A stretch of DNA of 64,000 bases from Sideroxydans sp. (GTDB taxonomy: Bacteria > Pseudomonadota > Gammaproteobacteria > Burkholderiales > Gallionellaceae), in contig JAQTTU010000004.1 of the NCBI GenBank assembly GCA_028710605.1, positions 124,001-188,000 of the forward strand, given 5' to 3'. Shown here piece by piece: positions 35,340 through 44,844 of the stretch. The translations under genes and the position numbers were made by a program. The notes below the pieces were generated by a model. It was not told the origin of the DNA. It did no database searches and saw only the letters and a program-made list of their open reading frames with translations. Numbering within the stretch: the first letter of the stretch is position 1; every line of letters starts with the position of its first letter.

Positions 35340-38042
35340 TTACGAAACGTGGTTGCACTGCGATGCAGGCGTGCGCGTATCCATGTTGCGGCCACGATTG
35401 ATGTGGTCGTCGATCTCGCCCGCGCATCCGGCCATGCGGCCAAACAGGAAGGCAGTAAATGCGGCCATCTCCATCAGGTTCTCGCTGAACTGTCCGTTGC
35501 GATAACGCGGCCACAGCAGCTTGAGCAGCGAAGCGGCAATCACGGCATCAATATTCACACAGAACACGTTCGCGGTCACGCCGTTGTCGTACAGCGACTG
35601 CACCAGCGTTTTGTAGAACTCGTGGAACACGTTCTTCTCGCCGCGCTCGGCGAACAGCTCGGTGATATAAACTTCGCGCGGATCGGTGTTGACCGGGTGA
35701 CCCTTGAACACGGGGTGGTTCACGCCGGGAATGTTGCGCACGCCGATGCCCAGTGCCTTGGCAGTCTTCTTTTCTTTATTGAAGGCAAGGGCGAAGTCGG
35801 TAGTGATCTTCTTCAGGTCGATGCCATGGGTTGGATTACCCGCATCGGCCAGTGAAGTGTCCTTAAAGTTTTCGATCAGGAACTGGATGCCTTCGTAGCC
35901 GTTGCCGCCGTGGGCGAAACCGGTGTGGGTCAGGAAGCCGATCATGCCCTTGTTGATCTGCACGCGCTCGGGAGATTCCGGGCCGTCGGCAGATACCGCA
36001 CCTTTACAGCCTTGCGCCGAGATAGTTCCCACGCCGTTCGAGATGATGAGACCCAAAATGACTTGTAGCGGGAACAGGCTGGCTGCGGTCGGACGCTCGC
36101 CCAGCAACGAGATGTAGGCCAGTTGCGTGACAGTCCATGAGTCCAGAATTTCCTGATTGCTTACGCCGCAGAAGCTGTCAGCCGCGTGATGCTTGCCTTC
36201 GGTGGATGCGCCGATGATGACCCCGAACAGCTTGGCATACCAAGGGAAGTTACGCACGGTCAGCTTGGAGATGCGCTTGCGCATCAGCGGCTCCCACGCG
36301 ACGGTGGTGGTCAGCGCGGCCAGCACGGCATCTGCCGTGGGATGGCCTTTGAGCGAGCGCAGATATTTCACGAATACCGATTTCGCGCCGCGTTTGTCGT
36401 AGGCCTTGAGCATGGCTTCGGCCTTGGCATCCGGGGCTGCGCCCACCAGCGTGGCGAGTTGCTCGGCAGTCGCTGCGGCGGGAGTCACGTTGGCTTGTTC
36501 GTCGTCACCTTTCAACAGGTTGGAATGCGCAAAGATTTCGGTCAGCGAATCGGCGGCGTTGCGTGCGCCATCCACGCGCTTCGGTCCGATCAGCGCAACC
36601 GCTGCGGTGATCGCGGTATTGGGTGCGTTGCCCGCTTCGCGCGATGCTTCGGCAGCAGCCAGCGCGGCATCGTTGTACAGATTGACGTTTGCGGCCACAG
36701 CCAAATTGAACAACGCATTGTCGTTCTCGTCGTTGAGTTCGCGTGTGATAGACAGGCACAGGTTGGATTCCAGCGGCTGCTTGGAGCAGTCGAGGATGGA
36801 AATGCCGTTAACCTTGGTGACTTGGGTCTTGGCATCCATGATGGAGCTGCCGGAGCAATCCTTCATGGACTGGCGCGGGAAGATCGCGCCGACGTTCTTC
36901 ATCAATTCGGCGATCTGCACATCGTAAGGAGCCAAGGCCTTGACCACAGGGATGTCGAGCGAAGCTGGCAGTTTGATGCCCTGGGAATCGCCGAACCATG
37001 GCTTCAGTTCCAGCGTGCCTTCCGGCTCGAAGTCCTTCTGCACACCGTTGAGTTCCATGACTTTGGTCAGGGCCAGCGGGATATGGGCAATGTTGGTAAC
37101 CACAGCGCCCTTCTTCGAGCACACAGGGTTTTCCGGGGTGAAGATGTCATTCACACCGAACTTGTCCATGAACCATTTTTCCTTGGCGCGCGCATCGTCG
37201 CCCGAACCGGCGATCGCGCCGGCATGGCCGACCGCACGGGTCAGGTTGGCTTTCCAGCGTCCCACCACGCAGGCCACCACGGGCTTATCGAATACAACCG
37301 ATTCTTCGTAATATCCGCCCGGCTCCGAATACAACACCGCCGCTTTGGTGCGCGAGTCGTTGGACATGGCAAAAGCAAATTCCGGCACTGCGAAATTGAT
37401 GTACACATCCTTGCCGCTGGAGATCAGCGTGGTCGTACCCCAGCCGCCGATGGACAGGTAGTTGGCGATGGTGGTGGTGAAGTTGCCGGAGTTGGAATAG
37501 ATGGCAACAGAACCTTTGCGCAAAGTCTCTTCCGGCTTGTCGCCGCCAAGCGCACCGCCGATACGCACGTGATTCCAGGAGTCCGCTACACCCAGACAAT
37601 TGGCACCGAAAATATCCACACCGCGTTGCTGGCCCAGTGCGCGGATTTCGCGCGCATCGTGCACCGAAGTTTTTTCGGTGAGGATGATGACTTTTTCGAC
37701 ATCGGGATTGATGCGGATCAACTCGGCCACGCCGTCGCGCACGGCGGAAGGCGGCAAATAGACCACGCCGACGTTGAATTTGTGTCCGGCCTCCAGGCCT
37801 TCGCGCACGTTGTTATAGACGGGGATATTGCCGGCAGGCGTTTCGACGAACTGCCCGCGTCGTCCCGGCGAAGTGCCGAACACGATGTTGCCACCGGAAT
37901 AGGCATGGCTGACCGGTGTCACGGAACGCGACTCATTGCCGGTAATGTTCAGCACGCAGATGCGGTCGTCTTTGGTCGCAATATCTGCCAACGATTTGAT
38001 GCCCACGTAATATTTAAATTTTTCGATACCAGGCTGTCTCAT
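35340..38042 (-). CDS. aclA: ATP-citrate lyase large subunit, synthetase-alpha plus citrate-synthase-like domain (type II-like)
   Basis: 900 residues. The N-terminal ~480 residues resemble the alpha side of succinyl-CoA synthetase/ACL: CoA-binding Rossmann fold, GANCLGVAD, SGNFTTTIANYLS, and the phospho-His motif RAVGHAGAIAGSG (His ~273). From ~580 there is a citrate-synthase-like domain (FGVIIGASTEGKHHAADSFC, GFLTHTGFAHGGNGYEG, IPGVNHPVFKGHPVNTDPRE) that would cleave citryl-CoA. It cleaves citrate to acetyl-CoA and oxaloacetate with ATP and CoA, the key step of the reductive TCA cycle. It is far longer than the ~610-residue Chlorobium AclA and looks like the type II ACL of Magnetococcus and Nitrospira. 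aclB is 106 bases upstream. Confidence 0.83.
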   Translation of the reverse strand: MRQPGIEKFKYYVGIKSLADIATKDDRICVLNITGNESRSVTPVSHAYSGGNIVFGTSPGRRGQFVETPAGNIPVYNNVREGLEAGHKFNVGVVYLPPSAVRDGVAELIRINPDVEKVIILTEKTSVHDAREIRALGQQRGVDIFGANCLGVADSWNHVRIGGALGGDKPEETLRKGSVAIYSNSGNFTTTIANYLSIGGWGTTTLISSGKDVYINFAVPEFAFAMSNDSRTKAAVLYSEPGGYYEESVVFDKPVVACVVGRWKANLTRAVGHAGAIAGSGDDARAKEKWFMDKFGVNDIFTPENPVCSKKGAVVTNIAHIPLALTKVMELNGVQKDFEPEGTLELKPWFGDSQGIKLPASLDIPVVKALAPYDVQIAELMKNVGAIFPRQSMKDCSGSSIMDAKTQVTKVNGISILDCSKQPLESNLCLSITRELNDENDNALFNLAVAANVNLYNDAALAAAEASREAGNAPNTAITAAVALIGPKRVDGARNAADSLTEIFAHSNLLKGDDEQANVTPAAATAEQLATLVGAAPDAKAEAMLKAYDKRGAKSVFVKYLRSLKGHPTADAVLAALTTTVAWEPLMRKRISKLTVRNFPWYAKLFGVIIGASTEGKHHAADSFCGVSNQEILDSWTVTQLAYISLLGERPTAASLFPLQVILGLIISNGVGTISAQGCKGAVSADGPESPERVQINKGMIGFLTHTGFAHGGNGYEGIQFLIENFKDTSLADAGNPTHGIDLKKITTDFALAFNKEKKTAKALGIGVRNIPGVNHPVFKGHPVNTDPREVYITELFAERGEKNVFHEFYKTLVQSLYDNGVTANVFCVNIDAVIAASLLKLLWPRYRNGQFSENLMEMAAFTAFLFGRMAGCAGEIDDHINRGRNMDTRTPASQCNHVS

Positions 38043-38070
38043 AGCTTGTCACCTTTGTTCATTGTTCAGT

Positions 38071-38143
38071 TGTAGCCGGGCACTGTGCCCGCGCGACAAA
38101 GTTAAATTTTGGCTAACGCGTGGGCACAAAAATCGTGCCCCCC
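38071..38143. repeat. TTGTAGCCGGGCACTGTGCCCGCG inverted repeat between aclB and aclA
   Basis: GTAGCCGGGCACTGTGCCCG CGCGACAAA ... CGTGGGCACAAAAATCGTGC CCCCC. It carries internal GGGCAC/GTGCCC palindromes at both ends and fills most of the gap between the two ACL genes. Confidence 0.75.
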
Positions 38144-38148
38144 CTATT

Positions 38149-39429
38149 TCACGCGTCCGGGGGCAGTCCCAATACCTTCGCCACTTCGGCACGACCGCCT
38201 TCTTTCATCCAGCGATTCGCTTCCTGCGCGTAGTTCACCACGTCGGTCATCGCGGAATCGAAACCGAAGATGCGGTACGGAATGCGCAGCGAATCGAGCA
38301 CGTCCTTGAACACGCCCATGCCGCGTATCACCTGCGGGCCACCGCGACCGATCACCACGTACAGCGGTGTCGGGCCGTGTTCGCTGAAGTAATCGCGCAA
38401 CGCATCGGCCATCGCGCGGAACGTGACAAAAATGTCGGTGTTGTTGGCCTTGCCGCCGATCACGAATAGCACGTTCGATTGCTTGAGGTAATACTTCAGG
38501 CATATACGCATCACTTCGTACATCTTCTCGTAAGGCGGGTTACCGCCGAAGTCGGAGGAGATAATCGCATCGTTGCCCAGCACTTCGGTGACCAAGGAGT
38601 TCGCGCCGCCGCCAAACGTCGGCGCGAGGATGGTGCCATTCTCGTTAATCACATACACGTCGCTCTGCCCCTGATAGGTGCGCAGTTCGTTGATCTCTTG
38701 CTCGAAGTCGTTGGACTCGGTGGTGAACAAGTCAACCGGCAGGTTCAGGCGGCTCACGCGCGGATCATCGCGATCAAAGCCGCACTTGAAGTCGCACGCG
38801 ACCGGAATCAGCGAGCCGTTACGGCCTTCCATCATGCGGATCGGGTTGAGCTCCAGCGTTGACATGCCGTAGTGATGGAACAGTTCCCACAGCTTGGGCA
38901 AGTGCTGCACCAGCGGAGAAATGATCTCCTTGGGCGCGCCCAAATCGGTCAGCGCGTTGGAAATGACGAACGACTTGAGACCGGTCAACGGATCGAACGG
39001 GACTTCGATGATCTGGGTTTTATCCAGTTCTTCGATGTCCATGCCGCCGTGATGCGTGAGTGTCATCACCGGCGCGCGATAGCGGGTCGAATCGGTCAGC
39101 GAGAAATAAATTTCGTGTTCGGCGGGAACCGCGCCTTCAAAGGTAACTCCGCGCGATTTGTAAACCGCGTTGCCGGACTTATGCTCGGCGAAATACAGGC
39201 GCTCTTTTTCGGCCAATGCCGACTTCAAGTCCTTGGCACGTCCGAGCAAACCGGACTTGCCTTTTTTGCCAACGCCACCTTTGAAAATCGGCTTGATAAA
39301 GACCGAACCGCATCGCTCTATCATGCTGTGTATTTCGTGATCGCTGGCTTCTGGCCCCAGCACTTCGGAAGTCGGAAAATCAACAATCTTAAGCAACTTC
39401 GATCCGTAAAGCATTCCACTTATATTCAT
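38149..39429 (-). CDS. aclB: ATP-citrate lyase small subunit (ATP-grasp/synthetase-beta type)
   Basis: 426 residues. ATP-grasp N-terminal half with FIKPIFKGGVGKKGKSGLLG and LELNPIRMMEG; a CoA-ligase C-terminal half with APTFGGGANSLVTEVLGND, VIGGKANNTDIFVTFRAM and VIGRGGPQVIRGMGVFKDVL. It forms the ACL with AclA, supplying the phosphoryl from ATP. Ordered aclB-aclA as in other two-subunit ACLs. ATG 39429 follows GAGGTAAG. A gap of 126 bases separates it from flxA, with no clear terminator. It could in principle be a citryl-CoA synthetase subunit; the CS-like domain in its partner favours ACL. Confidence 0.85.
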   Translation of the reverse strand: MNISGMLYGSKLLKIVDFPTSEVLGPEASDHEIHSMIERCGSVFIKPIFKGGVGKKGKSGLLGRAKDLKSALAEKERLYFAEHKSGNAVYKSRGVTFEGAVPAEHEIYFSLTDSTRYRAPVMTLTHHGGMDIEELDKTQIIEVPFDPLTGLKSFVISNALTDLGAPKEIISPLVQHLPKLWELFHHYGMSTLELNPIRMMEGRNGSLIPVACDFKCGFDRDDPRVSRLNLPVDLFTTESNDFEQEINELRTYQGQSDVYVINENGTILAPTFGGGANSLVTEVLGNDAIISSDFGGNPPYEKMYEVMRICLKYYLKQSNVLFVIGGKANNTDIFVTFRAMADALRDYFSEHGPTPLYVVIGRGGPQVIRGMGVFKDVLDSLRIPYRIFGFDSAMTDVVNYAQEANRWMKEGGRAEVAKVLGLPPDA

Positions 39430-39555
39430 GAATTACTTACCTCTTCATTATCAAATTCTGCACAACCGGTCGCGCAGGAAAGGCGATTACTTTTGCCCAC
39501 TCCAACAGCGTCGTTATTTTCTTGCGGGCAAAAAAAAACTACCCACCCTCCCTTG

Positions 39556-40380
39556 TTAATATTCTTCCGGCAACTCTTTCAACTGCGCCCAGGAATACAC
39601 CGGACCTTTGGTACACACATAATCCTTGCCGACGTTGCAGCGCCCGCATTTGCCCAGACCGCACTTCATCTTGTTCTCGATGGTCGTGTATATCTGCTCG
39701 TCCTTGAACCCGAGTTTGCTCAAGTTCTCGATCACAAACTTGATCATGATGGGCGGGCCGCAGGTAATAGCGATGGTGTTATCCGGCGAGGGTTTTTTGT
39801 CCAACACATTGGCCGGAACAAATCCACAGAACTCTTTCCAGCCATCTTCTGCCTTGTCCACCGACAGTTGAATATTGGCATCGCCGCGCATTCTTTCCAG
39901 TTCCGCCCTGTACATGAGGTCGCGCGGGGAACGGGCACCGTAAAACACGGTGATGTTCTTGAAATCGGCGCGTTGTGCCAGTGCGGTGGTAATCAGCGGC
40001 CAGATCGGCGCAAGACCGACACCGCCGCCGATGAACACCAGGTTTTTGCCTTTCCAGTCATCCAGCGGAAAGCTGTTGCCGTAAGGGCCGCGAATGCCGA
40101 TGACATCGCCGACTTCCAGTTCGTGGAAAGTCGCGCTCACACGCCCCACGCGCATGATGCTGAATTGTTTGTACTCTTTGATCAGCGGCGAAGAAGCGAT
40201 GGAGATCATCATTTCACCGCGACCAAATACCGACAGCATGGCGCATTGACCGCATTCGTGCTTGAAGGTGTCGCCCTCCACCGGTTCGACGCGGAAGGTT
40301 TTGATGGCGCGCTCGCCGCCAATTTCTTCCTTGATGTGAGCGATGCGCGCCAGTTCTGGAAGATAAATGTTATCCGACAT
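39556..40380 (-). CDS. flxA: FlxA-like FAD/NAD(P)-binding oxidoreductase subunit
   Basis: 274 residues of the sulfhydrogenase-gamma/AsrB/FlxA group: FAD domain (HECGQCAMLSVFGRGEMMIS), NAD-binding domain (FIGGGVGLAPIWPLI), and a C-terminal [2Fe-2S] site (KMKCGLGKCGRCNVGKDYVC). It should accept electrons from NAD(P)H and pass them through FlxB to HdrA, or the reverse. It overlaps flxB by 11 bases. The order flxA-flxB-flxC-flxD-hdrA is a recognised module in anaerobes; finding it in a betaproteobacterial TCA operon is unusual. Confidence 0.88.
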   Translation of the reverse strand: MSDNIYLPELARIAHIKEEIGGERAIKTFRVEPVEGDTFKHECGQCAMLSVFGRGEMMISIASSPLIKEYKQFSIMRVGRVSATFHELEVGDVIGIRGPYGNSFPLDDWKGKNLVFIGGGVGLAPIWPLITTALAQRADFKNITVFYGARSPRDLMYRAELERMRGDANIQLSVDKAEDGWKEFCGFVPANVLDKKPSPDNTIAITCGPPIMIKFVIENLSKLGFKDEQIYTTIENKMKCGLGKCGRCNVGKDYVCTKGPVYSWAQLKELPEEY

Positions 40381-41404
40381 GTCCGGTTACCTTGTTTACT
40401 GTATTAATAATATCAATCCCGACCGAGCATTCGGAGATGCAGCGACCGCAGCCGGTGCATTGAGGCATGCCGAAGTTCTCGGGGAAATATTGAAACTTGT
40501 GGCTTACCCGCTGGCGCAATCTGGCTCCCAAGCTTTCGCGCGGGTTGTGGCCGGAAGTGTGCATGGTGAAATCCGGGAACTGGCAATTGTCCCAAGTGCG
40601 CACCCGGTTACCCTTGATCGGCGATGAACCTGTGGACTCGTCGTTGATATCGAAACAGTGGCAAGTCGGGCACAGGAAGGTGCAGACACCGCAGCCGATA
40701 CAAGCACGCGCCAACTCTTCCCACAGCGGCGAATCAAAACTCGCTTTCAGTTTGGCTGGCGCCGCATCCACATCGTTAACCGCGCGTTGCGGCTGTGCCA
40801 CCGCATCGGCGTGGGTTTTCTCCACCAGTTTTTTATCGGCAGCGGTCGGCGCGGTAAATACTTTTGCCGCAGCGGACATCAATGCCTTGCCGGTCTCGGT
40901 AACAGCCGTCACGAAATAGCGATCACCCAGATCGGTCATCAGCACGTCCATGCCCTCGGTGGCAACCGGCGAGCCGCCAACCGACAGACAGAAACAGTTG
41001 CTGCCTTGCGGTTTGTTGCAGGCCAGCCCGACATAAGCCAGATTCTTCCTGCGGTTCTGGTAATACGGATCAGCCACGTGATCGCTGAACACCTTGTCCA
41101 TGCGCACTGCACCCGCGCCGTCGCAAGGACGGACACCGAATACGGCGCGACGGGTAGCCGCCGGCATTTTCTGCGTCAAACGCGGCGGCTCGCCCTTGAT
41201 CTGCTCGAACGAGAAAAACACTTCGCGCTGCGGAAAGGACAATCCCTTGGGCGGCTGCGTGGTGTTGCTGTGATCGAGGCGGACAGCGCCGTCAAGCGGG
41301 TGGTATCCCCAGATGCCGTCTTCCATTGCGGGGGCAAGAATCTCCCACTCGCCTAACGCGGCAATCCAAGCGTCTAACTGAATTTTTTCAAGAATCTTTT
41401 GCAT
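40370..41404 (-). CDS. flxB: FlxB-like 4Fe-4S ferredoxin-type subunit (AsrA/HydB family)
   Basis: 344 residues. After an N-terminal domain (VFFSFEQIKGEPPRLTQKMP, RAVFGVRPCDGAGAVRMDKV) come two clusters, ACIGCGVCTFLCPTCHCFDI and CTGCGRCISECSVGIDI. Relatives are the beta subunit of sulfhydrogenases and AsrA. It relays electrons between FlxA's flavin and the FlxC/FlxD-HdrA side. Co-translated with flxA (11-base overlap) and 4 bases after flxC. Confidence 0.87.
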   Translation of the reverse strand: MQKILEKIQLDAWIAALGEWEILAPAMEDGIWGYHPLDGAVRLDHSNTTQPPKGLSFPQREVFFSFEQIKGEPPRLTQKMPAATRRAVFGVRPCDGAGAVRMDKVFSDHVADPYYQNRRKNLAYVGLACNKPQGSNCFCLSVGGSPVATEGMDVLMTDLGDRYFVTAVTETGKALMSAAAKVFTAPTAADKKLVEKTHADAVAQPQRAVNDVDAAPAKLKASFDSPLWEELARACIGCGVCTFLCPTCHCFDINDESTGSSPIKGNRVRTWDNCQFPDFTMHTSGHNPRESLGARLRQRVSHKFQYFPENFGMPQCTGCGRCISECSVGIDIINTVNKVTGHVG

Positions 41405-41408
41405 GCCG

Positions 41409-42434
41409 TTACCTAATGAATTTTTCGGGATCGTTGTCGAGGAAAGATGCCACCAGCGCAGGCGCTCCGATGCTCGCCCCGGGTTCGTAACCGAACTGTT
41501 CGCGCGCTTCCCGCTCCATCTTGTTGTTGAGCAGACGCAGCGGAATATTCACCGGACACACGCGCTCGCATTCGTTGCAATCCACACAGCGACCGGCCAA
41601 GTGCATGGCGCGGGTCATGTGATAAGTGATGTTTTCCGAACGCACTGCCGAACGTTCGATCCAGCGCACGCGGTTGGCTTTTTCTTCAGCCGTGGTTTGC
41701 GCTGTAACCGGGAAGCTGATGCTGTCCACCACACACTCGTCGCAGAAGCACATCGGACAGACCGAACGGCAGGCAAAACAACGGATGCAACGGTCAAACT
41801 GGCGCTCCCAATAGATCCAGCGTTCTGCGGCATCGCGTTCTTCAAAACGTTTGAGCGCCGCGAACGGCTCGGCCAGTACGCGGCCTGTCTTGTCTTCGCC
41901 CAATACCACGTTGTGTTCTCGCGGATAAGGAATGCGGCATTCCAGGCAACGGTCAGCCATCACCTCGCGCGCTGCGATGCGCTTCTCGCCTTGCGCCGTA
42001 GTAAACACGTAATCGTCGCCGTCGAACGCGGCATTGCTTGCCTGAATTCCCTGGCTGGCGAGCTTGCGTTCATCCAGCACACCCGTGCCCTCGCACGACA
42101 TACCGATGATGTAAACCTCTTCGCGCTTGAAGTAGTGTTCCTGCATCAGCACGACAATGGCGCGGGCATCGCAGCCCTTGGCTACAATGGCGATAGGCAG
42201 GCCGGGCTTGGCACGCGTGTGTGCCAAAAATTTGCGATCTTCGACCAGATACAACGCAAGGTTGTGGAAACAGGTTGGATCCCATACCAGTTCATCGGCC
42301 TGAGCCGCGTCGGTAATCACAACCGGTTCTGCATTCATGCCACTGCTGCCACGGCGGTAACCGATAACGGCGCGCACTTCATTTTTTGCGAGCAAGTCGC
42401 GCGCGGTGTCGCGCATATCTTGAATATTAATCAT
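41409..42434 (-). CDS. flxC: FlxC-like iron-sulfur subunit (FrhB-like N-terminus plus ferredoxin domain)
   Basis: 341 residues. N-terminal half resembles coenzyme F420 hydrogenase beta-type proteins (IAIVAKGCDARAIVVLMQEH, IIGMSCEGTGV). The second half has Cys sets CLECRIPYP, CIRCFACRSVCPMCFCDEC and CVDCNECERVCPVNIP. It links FlxB and FlxD. Overlaps flxD by 4 bases (ATGA). It is the least certain of the Flx set by name, but the gene order supports it. Confidence 0.82.
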   Translation of the reverse strand: MINIQDMRDTARDLLAKNEVRAVIGYRRGSSGMNAEPVVITDAAQADELVWDPTCFHNLALYLVEDRKFLAHTRAKPGLPIAIVAKGCDARAIVVLMQEHYFKREEVYIIGMSCEGTGVLDERKLASQGIQASNAAFDGDDYVFTTAQGEKRIAAREVMADRCLECRIPYPREHNVVLGEDKTGRVLAEPFAALKRFEERDAAERWIYWERQFDRCIRCFACRSVCPMCFCDECVVDSISFPVTAQTTAEEKANRVRWIERSAVRSENITYHMTRAMHLAGRCVDCNECERVCPVNIPLRLLNNKMEREAREQFGYEPGASIGAPALVASFLDNDPEKFIR

Positions 42435-42877
42435 GAACGATCCGCCTTCAATTTAGTCTGCGGTCCGAGCGGTCTCAAATCTTCGACAAAGTCCTTGATG
42501 ACCTGCGAATACTTCGCTCCCTCCGCCGCCGATACCCAGGACATGCGGAAACGATCCTGCTCAACGCCGACAAATCCCAGCAATTCCTTGACCAGATGAA
42601 TCTTGCGCCGTGCCAGATAATTGCCCTCGATGTAATGGCAATCGCCGATATGGCAGCCGGATACCAGAACGCCGTCAGCACCTTTCTTCAACGCGGACAG
42701 GATATACATCGGCGACACGCTGCCCGAACAGGGAACAGTGATCGGTGTCGCATTGGACGGATACTGGATACGCGAAACCCCTGCCAAATCGCTGCCCGCC
42801 GACGAGCACCACTTGCACAGGAAAGCCACGATCCTGGGTTCGTAATCAGTAGTTACTTCAGCTTGTTGTTCCGACAT
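42431..42877 (-). CDS. flxD: FlxD/MvhD-like adaptor subunit
   Basis: 148 residues of the MvhD family, the [2Fe-2S] adaptor that docks an electron-input module onto HdrA. Cys are in AFLCKWCSSAGSDLAG, VPCSGSVSPMYIL and VSGCHIGDCHYIEGN. It sits between hdrA and flxC, just where the adaptor is needed. Start MSEQQAEVTTDYEP with GGAAAGCAG upstream. Confidence 0.9.
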   Translation of the reverse strand: MSEQQAEVTTDYEPRIVAFLCKWCSSAGSDLAGVSRIQYPSNATPITVPCSGSVSPMYILSALKKGADGVLVSGCHIGDCHYIEGNYLARRKIHLVKELLGFVGVEQDRFRMSWVSAAEGAKYSQVIKDFVEDLRPLGPQTKLKADRS

Positions 42878-42894
42878 CTGCTTTCCTTAATTAT

Positions 42895-44844
42895 TTAAGC
42901 CAGGCAGGCTTCGATCATTTCGTGAATCTGCAACGGCGTGGCGTTCTTGACCTCGATGGCGGCGCGCAAACACGTGGCGGAACAACTGCCGCAACCTTCG
43001 CACAACACTTCATTGACCAATGCCTTGCCGTTCTCCAGACTGATCGCATTGTAGGGACACGCGCTCACGCACATTTCGCAGCCGGTGCAGTGCGAATTGC
43101 GCACGCGAGCCACCGTCGGCGCATGACTCAAGGTAGGCTGCGACAACAAGCCGATTACCTTGGAAGCCGCCGCCCCTGCTTGAGCGACTGTTTCTGGAAT
43201 ATCCTTTGGCCCTTGCGCGCAACCGGCGAGGAAGATACCTGCGGTGACGCTCTCTACCGGTTTCAATTTGGGGTGAGCTTCCGCCAGGAAACCGTCCTTG
43301 TCGCGACCGATCTTGAGAGTCTTGGCGATTTCCTCTGTGCCTTTCGACGGCTCCATGGCCAGTGCCAGCACCACCATGTCGGCATCGATCTCCACATTCT
43401 GTCCGGTCAGCGTATCGGTGCCGAGCACCCTGACTTTGCCGCCTTTGCGATAGAGCTTGGATACGCGACCGCGCAAGTAAATCGCCTCGTCATCTTCCAT
43501 GATGCGCTGCACGAATTCTTCGTAGCCTTTGCCGCCGGAACGGATGTCGATGTAGAACACGTAAGCACGGCCATCAGGAACATGGTGCTTGTACAAGCTG
43601 GCGTGCTTGGCGGTGTACATGCAGCAAATCTTGGAGCAGTAAGCGCAGTGGTTGGCAGGATCGCGCGAGCCGACGCACTGGATGAACACCACATCCTTGG
43701 GCACGGTGCGGTCGGACGGTCTCAGCACATGTCCTTTGGTTGCGCCGGAAGCCGAGCACAGACGTTCGAACTGGAGACCATCGAGCACGTCGTCAATCTG
43801 TCCGCCTCCCAACTCGTTCATGTGTTCCTGACCATAGAGGTCGTAACCGGTTGCCACCACGATGGCTCCCACGTCCTCGATCAATGTCTGGGGCCGCATG
43901 TCGTAATTGATCGCGCCGACTTCGCACACGTCCTTACACTTGCCGCAGCGAATCGGATTCAGCCCCAGACAGGCGCTTTCATCCAGCGTGTAGCTGGCCG
44001 GAATGGCTTGCGCGAACGGGATATGGATGGCGCGGCGCGCGGTCAGGCCGAGATCGAATTCGTTCGGTACAACAACCGGACACACGTTGGCGCAATCGTC
44101 GCAAATCTTGCACAGTTCGGGATCAACGTAAGTGGGTTTCTTCAGGATATTGACGCGGAAGTTACCCACCGAACCGCTGACTTCTTTCACTTCGCTGTAA
44201 GTCAGCAACGTGATGTTGGGATGGCGTGAAACATCCACCATCTTGGGCGACAAGATGCACTGCGAGCAGTCCAGCGTTGGAAAGGTTTCGGAGAGTTGCA
44301 GCATGTGTCCGCCGATGGTGGCCTGCTTTTCTACCAGAATCACTTGCAGTCCGGCATTGGCAATATCGAGCGCGGCTTGAATACCGGCGATGCCGCCGCC
44401 TATCACCAGCACCTTGCGCGTAACCGGAACTGCGATTGGCTCCAACGCTTGATCGCGTCCTGCACGGCGCACGGCGCTGCGCGAGATCTTGATCGCCTTT
44501 TCGGTCGCACGCTCCTTATCCTTATGCACCCAAGCGCACTGTTCGCGGATGTTGGCGATCTCGCAAGTGAAGCTGTTCAGCCCTGCTCGTTTGGCATTGT
44601 CGCGGAACGTTTTTTCGTGCAAATTCGGCGAACAACAGGAGATTACCACGCTGTCCAGATTGTTGTCCTTGATGGACTGAATTACTGCGTTCTGCCCCGG
44701 ATCGGAGCACATGTAAACGTAGTCCTGAGAGTAGGCGACACCTTCCTCGGTGCCCATCACTTCGGCCACCTTTTTCACGTCAACAGTGGCTGCGATGTTG
44801 TTACCGCAGTGGCAGACGAAAACGCCTGTGCGTTTTTTCGTCAT
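42895..44844 (-). CDS. hdrA: Heterodisulfide reductase subunit A-like flavoprotein
   Basis: 649 residues. N-terminal VFVCHCGNNIAATVDV, then FAD domain (VLVIGGGIAGIQAALDIANAG, ~147), and four cysteine clusters: CKICDDCANVCP, CGKCKDVCEVGAINYD, CTGCEMCVSACPYNAI and CEGCGSCSATCLRAAIE. In methanogens and in FlxABCD-HdrABC, HdrA holds the bifurcating flavin, splitting a pair of electrons between ferredoxin and a high-potential acceptor. It overlaps korC by 4 bases, so it is translated with the 2-oxoglutarate:ferredoxin oxidoreductase, a direct ferredoxin consumer. I infer bifurcation; the flavin chemistry cannot be read from sequence. Confidence 0.93.
   Translation of the reverse strand: MTKKRTGVFVCHCGNNIAATVDVKKVAEVMGTEEGVAYSQDYVYMCSDPGQNAVIQSIKDNNLDSVVISCCSPNLHEKTFRDNAKRAGLNSFTCEIANIREQCAWVHKDKERATEKAIKISRSAVRRAGRDQALEPIAVPVTRKVLVIGGGIAGIQAALDIANAGLQVILVEKQATIGGHMLQLSETFPTLDCSQCILSPKMVDVSRHPNITLLTYSEVKEVSGSVGNFRVNILKKPTYVDPELCKICDDCANVCPVVVPNEFDLGLTARRAIHIPFAQAIPASYTLDESACLGLNPIRCGKCKDVCEVGAINYDMRPQTLIEDVGAIVVATGYDLYGQEHMNELGGGQIDDVLDGLQFERLCSASGATKGHVLRPSDRTVPKDVVFIQCVGSRDPANHCAYCSKICCMYTAKHASLYKHHVPDGRAYVFYIDIRSGGKGYEEFVQRIMEDDEAIYLRGRVSKLYRKGGKVRVLGTDTLTGQNVEIDADMVVLALAMEPSKGTEEIAKTLKIGRDKDGFLAEAHPKLKPVESVTAGIFLAGCAQGPKDIPETVAQAGAAASKVIGLLSQPTLSHAPTVARVRNSHCTGCEMCVSACPYNAISLENGKALVNEVLCEGCGSCSATCLRAAIEVKNATPLQIHEMIEACLA

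Noticed and set aside
36186-38075. A 629-residue frame antisense to aclA
   Set aside because: Same codon-bias shadow; no ribosome-binding site or domain.
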